This document shows, piece by piece, positions 16,706 to 19,437 of a stretch of DNA of 19,437 nt; the first letter of the stretch is position 1, and every line of letters begins with the position of its first letter. The notes below the pieces were generated by a model. The model made no database searches. It was given only the letters and a program-made list of their open reading frames with translations, and was not told where the DNA came from. Source of the stretch: Aquificales bacterium (GTDB lineage: Bacteria; Aquificota; Aquificia; Aquificales; QOAS01). The translations under genes were made by a program, and so were the position numbers. The stretch lies in assembly GCA_027035985.1 (NCBI GenBank), contig JALVTI010000149.1, positions 1 to 19,437 on the forward strand, read 5' to 3'.

Positions 16706-18268
16706 ATGGAAGAGAAAAGGAAACCGACCCTCCGCAAGTTAGCCCTTAAGGAGATAGACCGCGTTAGGTGGATACCACAAAGCGGATACAACCGCATAAG
16801 GTCTATGGTCGAAAACCGCCCCGACTGGTGTATATCCCGTCAAAGGGTTTGGGGTGTCCCCATAACCGTCTTTTACTGCAAAAAGTGCGGCGAGATAATA
16901 GCCGACAAGGAGTTATTCGAACACATAGCCAAGCTCTTCGAGGGTTACGAATACGGCGCCGACCTCTGGTTTGAAAGGGATGCCAACGAACTCCTACCCG
17001 AGGGCTACAAATGCCCCAAGTGCGGCGGCACCGAGTTCGAAAAGGAGGAGGATATCCTCGACGTGTGGTTTGACAGCGGTTCCTCCCACGCGGCGGTTTT
17101 GAAGGCGAGGGGTATCCAAAAAGCGGATATGTACCTCGAGGGTAGCGACCAGCACAGGGGATGGTTCCAATCCTCCCTGCTTGAGGGAACCGCATCTTAC
17201 GGATTTGCCCCCTACGACAGCGTGCTAACCCACGGATTTATCCTCGACGAGAAAGGTCGGAAGATGTCAAAATCCCTCGGCAACATCGTCGCCCCTCAAG
17301 AGGTTATAGACCAATACGGTGCCGATATACTCCGTCTATGGACTGTCAGCGAGGACTACACCGAGGACATCAAAATAGGAAAGAAAGTTATTCAGGGTAT
17401 CGCCGAGGATTACCGCAAGATTAGAAACACCATAAGGTTTTTACTCGGAAATCTGCACGACTTTGACCCCGATAAGGATGCCGTAAAGGTGGAAAACCTC
17501 CACGAGTTCGACCGCTGGATGCTCTCCCACCTCCAAAAGGTGGTTAAAGAGGTTCACAACCACTACAGGGAATACCAGTTCTACAGGGCTTTTAACCTCC
17601 TAAAGGCTTTTATAAACAGGGAACTTTCGGCGGTATACCTCGACGTTCTGAAAGACCGCCTCTACGTCTACGCCCCCGACTCCTGGGAGCGCCGAAGCGC
17701 CCAAACGGTGCTTTGGGAAATCCTAATGGCGCTTACCACAATACTCGCCCCCATTTTGAGCTTTACCATGGAGGAAACCTGGCAGACCATTAGGAGGTCT
17801 ATAAAGGGAGACCTCCCCGAAAGTGTATTCCTCGCCTTGATGTACCAACCCAAAGAGGAACTAATCGACGAAGACCTCGAAGCGGTTTATTCGAAACTTC
17901 TCAAACTCCGTGAGGAGGTCAACAGAGCCCTCGAACAGGCGAGGAGGCAGAAATTAATCAGACACCCCTATGAGGCAAAGGTTTACCTCGAACTTCCGGA
18001 GGAATACAAAAAGTTGGTCGAACCCCGAATGGACTACATACCCTTCTTCCTATCGGTCAGCCAGGTTGAGGTCGGAGAGGCTAAGGGCGATATAGTCCTC
18101 GAAGGGGAAGAGATAAAAGGTTTAAAGGTGGGCGTGTCGAAGGCTGAAGGGGAGAAATGCCCCAGGTGTTGGGTCTACTTCCCCCATAGCGGGTTTGTCG
18201 AACTGCCCGACGGACAGAAGGTTTGCAAGAGGTGTTACAAAGCCCTCAAAGATATGGGTTTGGTCTAA
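16706..18268 (+). CDS. ileS: Isoleucyl-tRNA synthetase, C-terminal half only (candidate subunit of a split IleRS)
   Basis: IleRS is normally about 930-960 aa; this intact frame encodes 520 aa equal to the C-terminal half. It starts at the Met of the conserved QWF-x-SM strand where the chain leaves the CP1 editing domain. It then has NRPDWCISRQRVWGVP (37-52), a zinc knuckle (Cys58, Cys61, Cys103, Cys106), EDILDVWFDSGSS, YLEGSDQHRGWFQSSLL, KMSKS (186-190), an anticodon-binding helical domain, and the C-terminal zinc finger (Cys485, Cys488, Cys507, Cys510). The HIGH motif and editing domain are absent. The 89 bp upstream encode nothing IleRS-like in the same frame and then run into the divergent transporter gene, so a simple frameshift cannot restore the N-terminus. 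All catalytic and zinc residues on this half are preserved, which argues against decay. The missing half is presumably encoded elsewhere. Its stop abuts that of the convergent His-rich gene. Confidence 0.92.
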   Translation: MEEKRKPTLRKLALKEIDRVRWIPQSGYNRIRSMVENRPDWCISRQRVWGVPITVFYCKKCGEIIADKELFEHIAKLFEGYEYGADLWFERDANELLPEGYKCPKCGGTEFEKEEDILDVWFDSGSSHAAVLKARGIQKADMYLEGSDQHRGWFQSSLLEGTASYGFAPYDSVLTHGFILDEKGRKMSKSLGNIVAPQEVIDQYGADILRLWTVSEDYTEDIKIGKKVIQGIAEDYRKIRNTIRFLLGNLHDFDPDKDAVKVENLHEFDRWMLSHLQKVVKEVHNHYREYQFYRAFNLLKAFINRELSAVYLDVLKDRLYVYAPDSWERRSAQTVLWEILMALTTILAPILSFTMEETWQTIRRSIKGDLPESVFLALMYQPKEELIDEDLEAVYSKLLKLREEVNRALEQARRQKLIRHPYEAKVYLELPEEYKKLVEPRMDYIPFFLSVSQVEVGEAKGDIVLEGEEIKGLKVGVSKAEGEKCPRCWVYFPHSGFVELPDGQKVCKRCYKALKDMGLV

Positions 18269-18294
18269 TTACCACCCCTTCGGGGGTAGACTTT
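18264..18294 (+). terminator. Hairpin at the convergent junction after the IleRS-half gene
   Basis: An ACCCC-TTCG-GGGGT stem with a stable TTCG tetraloop (18274-18287) is flanked by GTCT/AGAC, which can extend the stem around a bulge. Only a short T-run (CTTTCCC) follows, so termination strength is doubtful. It overlaps the last codons of the minus-strand His-rich gene. Confidence 0.4.
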
Positions 18295-18526
18295 CCCAAT
18301 AGTCCCCTCTTGGGGGAATCTTTTCCCTTTCCACACTTCGACCCTTTGGAGGTGTATACCCGCAGTGCCACCCGTTTTGGCACTCTCCGTAATGGTAAGG
18401 CTCGGGGTGGTGATAGTAGTAGCAATCACCTTCGCAGTGATTGTAATGCCTATAGTGGTGTTCCCCGTGGTGGGCAAATGTTACCCCGACCAAAAAGGGT
18501 GCGAATATTACAAATAAAATCCTCAT
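18269..18526 (-). CDS. Small exported His/Tyr/Cys-rich protein
   Basis: Protein of 85 aa, not recognised. Residues 1-18 (MRILFVIFAPFLVGVTFA) form a signal peptide with a good cleavage site after Ala18, which would leave His-His at the mature N-terminus. The mature protein has ten His and four Cys (31, 35, 49, 55) plus many Tyr, for example HHGEHHYRHYNHCEGDC, which suggests metal binding. The C-terminus has three Pro-Pro-Lys/Arg-Gly motifs (PPKGRS, IPPRGD, LPPKGW). I chose ATG 18526 rather than an in-frame start nine codons upstream because the longer form puts NYHFYF in front of the signal peptide. It is the last of three tandem small exported-protein genes, 20 bp after the preceding one. Its stop touches the stop of the IleRS-half gene with no gap. 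The metal-binding role is inferred from composition only. Confidence 0.75.
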   Translation of the reverse strand: MRILFVIFAPFLVGVTFAHHGEHHYRHYNHCEGDCYYYHHPEPYHYGECQNGWHCGYTPPKGRSVEREKIPPRGDYWESLPPKGW

Positions 18527-18546
18527 AAAGTAAAAATGATAATTTA

Positions 18547-18672
18547 CTACCAAGTCCTACAATGGTGGCAAAACTTATGAACCTTGCAGGGAGGTTTTAT
18601 ACAACAACCTTTTGGGGGACAGCAGGAAAAAGTAAATCCCACAAGAGGTAGTAAAAGAATTAACCACCTCAT
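18547..18672 (-). CDS. 41-aa exported Cys-rich peptide
   Basis: A very short frame, easily missed by length cut-offs. It encodes a hydrophobic leader (MRWLILLLPLVGFTFS) followed by about 25 residues with seven Cys (17, 18, 23, 24, 29, 35, 38), three His and several Pro and Lys: CCPPKGCCIKPPC, then KVHKFCHHCRTW. Cys density of this order points to disulfide cross-linking or metal binding. Cys17 follows the leader, but the residues before it (TFS) are a poor lipobox. It lies in line between two other exported-protein genes, 11 bp after the first and 20 bp before the next. It begins ATGAGG like both neighbours and shares the PPKG motif with the His-rich protein. These contexts support a real gene despite its size. 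Confidence 0.65.
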   Translation of the reverse strand: MRWLILLLPLVGFTFSCCPPKGCCIKPPCKVHKFCHHCRTW

Positions 18673-18683
18673 AAAGGAAAGAA

Positions 18684-19064
18684 TTATTTTTCCGCTGTTT
18701 TGTTTGTTTCCCGTTCCGTTGCCGATTGTTTTACATTCATGGATTGCTTTTCGTTAGAAGAGGCTTTGCTTGCCCTAATCCACTGACGGTATTTATAACC
18801 GAATTCCCTCCTCCATTGTTGAAATGCCTTCTTTCTCTCCCTTTTAATATTCCACAGGCATAGGTTCATATCCCTAACACCTTTTGCGTTTTTTACACAC
18901 TCTATTTCCTTTTTGTCGAAAGAGACTTTGGTTTCATACCATTTGAGGTATAGGGATTTGCACTCGTCCCAGTGTTGGGAACACATTTGCCACCATAAAC
19001 TTTTGGAGAAACCGAGATTAACTCCCAGAACCACAAAGAGGACTATAAAAAAAATTTGCCTCAT
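18684..19064 (-). CDS. Small exported Trp/Cys-containing helical protein
   Basis: Protein of 126 aa, not recognised. Residues 1-20 (MRQIFFIVLFVVLGVNLGFS) form a signal peptide. The mature part has four Cys (28, 35, 56, 69), seven Trp (24, 25, 32, 42, 71, 84, 95) and many Lys/Arg/Glu, consistent with a disulfide-linked helical bundle (CSQHWDEC, then a C-x20-C-x12-C pattern). From about residue 100 the tail is hydrophilic and low-complexity (Ser, Glu, Lys, Asn, Thr). It is the first of three tandem small exported-protein genes and lies 41 bp after rpmG, on the same strand. The ATG at 19064 has no clear ribosome site. No function can be assigned. Confidence 0.75.
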   Translation of the reverse strand: MRQIFFIVLFVVLGVNLGFSKSLWWQMCSQHWDECKSLYLKWYETKVSFDKKEIECVKNAKGVRDMNLCLWNIKRERKKAFQQWRREFGYKYRQWIRASKASSNEKQSMNVKQSATERETNKTAEK

Positions 19065-19105
19065 CGGGGATGATTATAGGGGAGAAAAAATGGATAAGAA
19101 AAACG

Positions 19106-19264
19106 TTATTTGACCTCTCGGTGGATGGTGTGTTTATTGCACCACCTGCAGTATTTCCTGAATTCCAACCTTTTGGCGTGTCTTTGGGGGTTTTTGGTAG
19201 TTATATAGTTCCTCCTCTTGCACTCGGTGCACGCCAGGGTAACCTGAACCCTTTTCGAAGCCAT
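19106..19264 (-). CDS. rpmG: 50S ribosomal protein L33
   Basis: Protein of 52 aa, the normal length for bacterial L33. It reads MASKRVQVTLACTECKRRNY, then ITTKNPQRHAKRLEFRKYC and RWCNKHTIHREVK. Both CxxC pairs (Cys12/Cys15, Cys39/Cys42) are present, so this is the zinc-binding form. ATG 19264 is preceded by GAGAGGTG at a suitable distance. It follows tuf, as in many bacteria, but a terminator separates them, and the usual tRNA-Trp before it and secE-nusG after it are absent. Small exported-protein genes follow instead. Confidence 0.95.
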   Translation of the reverse strand: MASKRVQVTLACTECKRRNYITTKNPQRHAKRLEFRKYCRWCNKHTIHREVK

Positions 19265-19289
19265 CGCCTACACCTCTCAAATTTTGTTT

Positions 19290-19315
19290 AAAAAGAAGCC
19301 CGCGCTACGCGCGGG
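19290..19315 (-). terminator. Intrinsic terminator downstream of tuf
   Basis: On the minus strand a seven-base GC stem (CCCGCGC / GCGCGGG, loop GTA) is followed by CTTCTTTTT. It starts nine bases past the tuf stop and lies upstream of rpmG, so rpmG needs read-through or its own promoter in the short gap. Confidence 0.85.
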
Positions 19316-19323
19316 GAAATGAA

Positions 19324-19437
19324 TTATTCGATAATTTTGGTGATAACGCCCGCACCTACGGTTTTACCACCTTCGCGAATTGCGAACCTAAGCCCCTCTT
19401 CGAGCGCAACGGGAGCCATCAGCTCGACTTCCAACTC
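19324..19437 (-). CDS. tuf: Elongation factor Tu, C-terminal end (5' part beyond window)
   Basis: The 37 codons present on the minus strand read ELEVELMAPVALEEGLRFAI then REGGKTVGAGVITKIIE and stop. This is the last strand pair of EF-Tu domain 3, including the highly conserved FAIREGG and TVGAGV segments. EF-Tu delivers aminoacyl-tRNA to the ribosome. The rest of the gene lies to the right of the window. A terminator follows directly. Confidence 0.96.
   Translation of the reverse strand, partial: ELEVELMAPVALEEGLRFAIREGGKTVGAGVITKIIE

Noticed and set aside
19265..19323. tRNA-Trp gene between tuf and rpmG
   Set aside because: Only 59 bp are available, and they are taken by a terminator hairpin and the rpmG leader; no cloverleaf is possible.
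1..19437. CRISPR arrays, insertion sequences and prophage genes
   Set aside because: I found no regularly spaced direct repeats, transposase or integrase frames, or terminal inverted repeats with target duplications on reading through the window.

Overview
The window looks like chromosomal DNA from a thermophilic member of the Aquificota, close to Aquifex. The best evidence is the transporter at 14760-16616. Its residue numbering matches what I recall of Aquifex aeolicus LeuT up to at least Tyr108, and it keeps the substrate and sodium ligands. FtsH (GEPGVGKT P-loop) and NusB also read as Aquifex-like. These comparisons are from memory; no database was searched. I see no insertion sequence, CRISPR array, tRNA or rRNA gene. 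Gene density is very high, and no gene-free stretch exceeds about 100 bases.

Layout: (1) 1-946, minus: pstS, cut at the left edge. (2) 974-3612, plus: an AT-rich pair, a membrane transglutaminase-like protein (TgpA type) and a strikingly Asn-rich protein of unknown function behind a strong Shine-Dalgarno site. (3) 3644-8476, plus: rnz, tilS, ftsH and a DUF3108-like exported protein, a tight run with overlaps at the tilS/ftsH and ftsH/DUF3108-like junctions. (4) 8473-9081, minus: a TonB-C-terminal-domain protein, divergent from (5) 9114-13295, plus: tamB and an oversized nusB. (6) 13340-16616, minus: a LeuT-type symporter, a terminator, then radA. (7) 16706-18268, plus: an open reading frame that is exactly the C-terminal half of isoleucyl-tRNA synthetase. 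(8) 18269-19437, minus: the 3' end of tuf, a terminator, rpmG, then three tandem small exported Cys/His/Trp-rich proteins. The middle one (41 aa) is easy to miss.

Working together: rnz and tilS act in tRNA maturation, the IleRS half in tRNA charging, and nusB, rpmG and tuf in rRNA transcription and translation. FtsH does membrane quality control. TamB, the TonB-like protein and the DUF3108-like protein form an envelope-biogenesis neighbourhood.

The most unusual content is architectural: an apparently split IleRS, a LeuT homologue with about 105 extra residues in extracellular loop 3, a NusB with about 160 extra helical residues, a cassette of exported metal-ligand-rich miniproteins, and an Asn-rich protein coupled to a transglutaminase-fold protein. 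Housekeeping genes are visibly GC-richer than the envelope and unknown genes (974-3612, 7940-12326).
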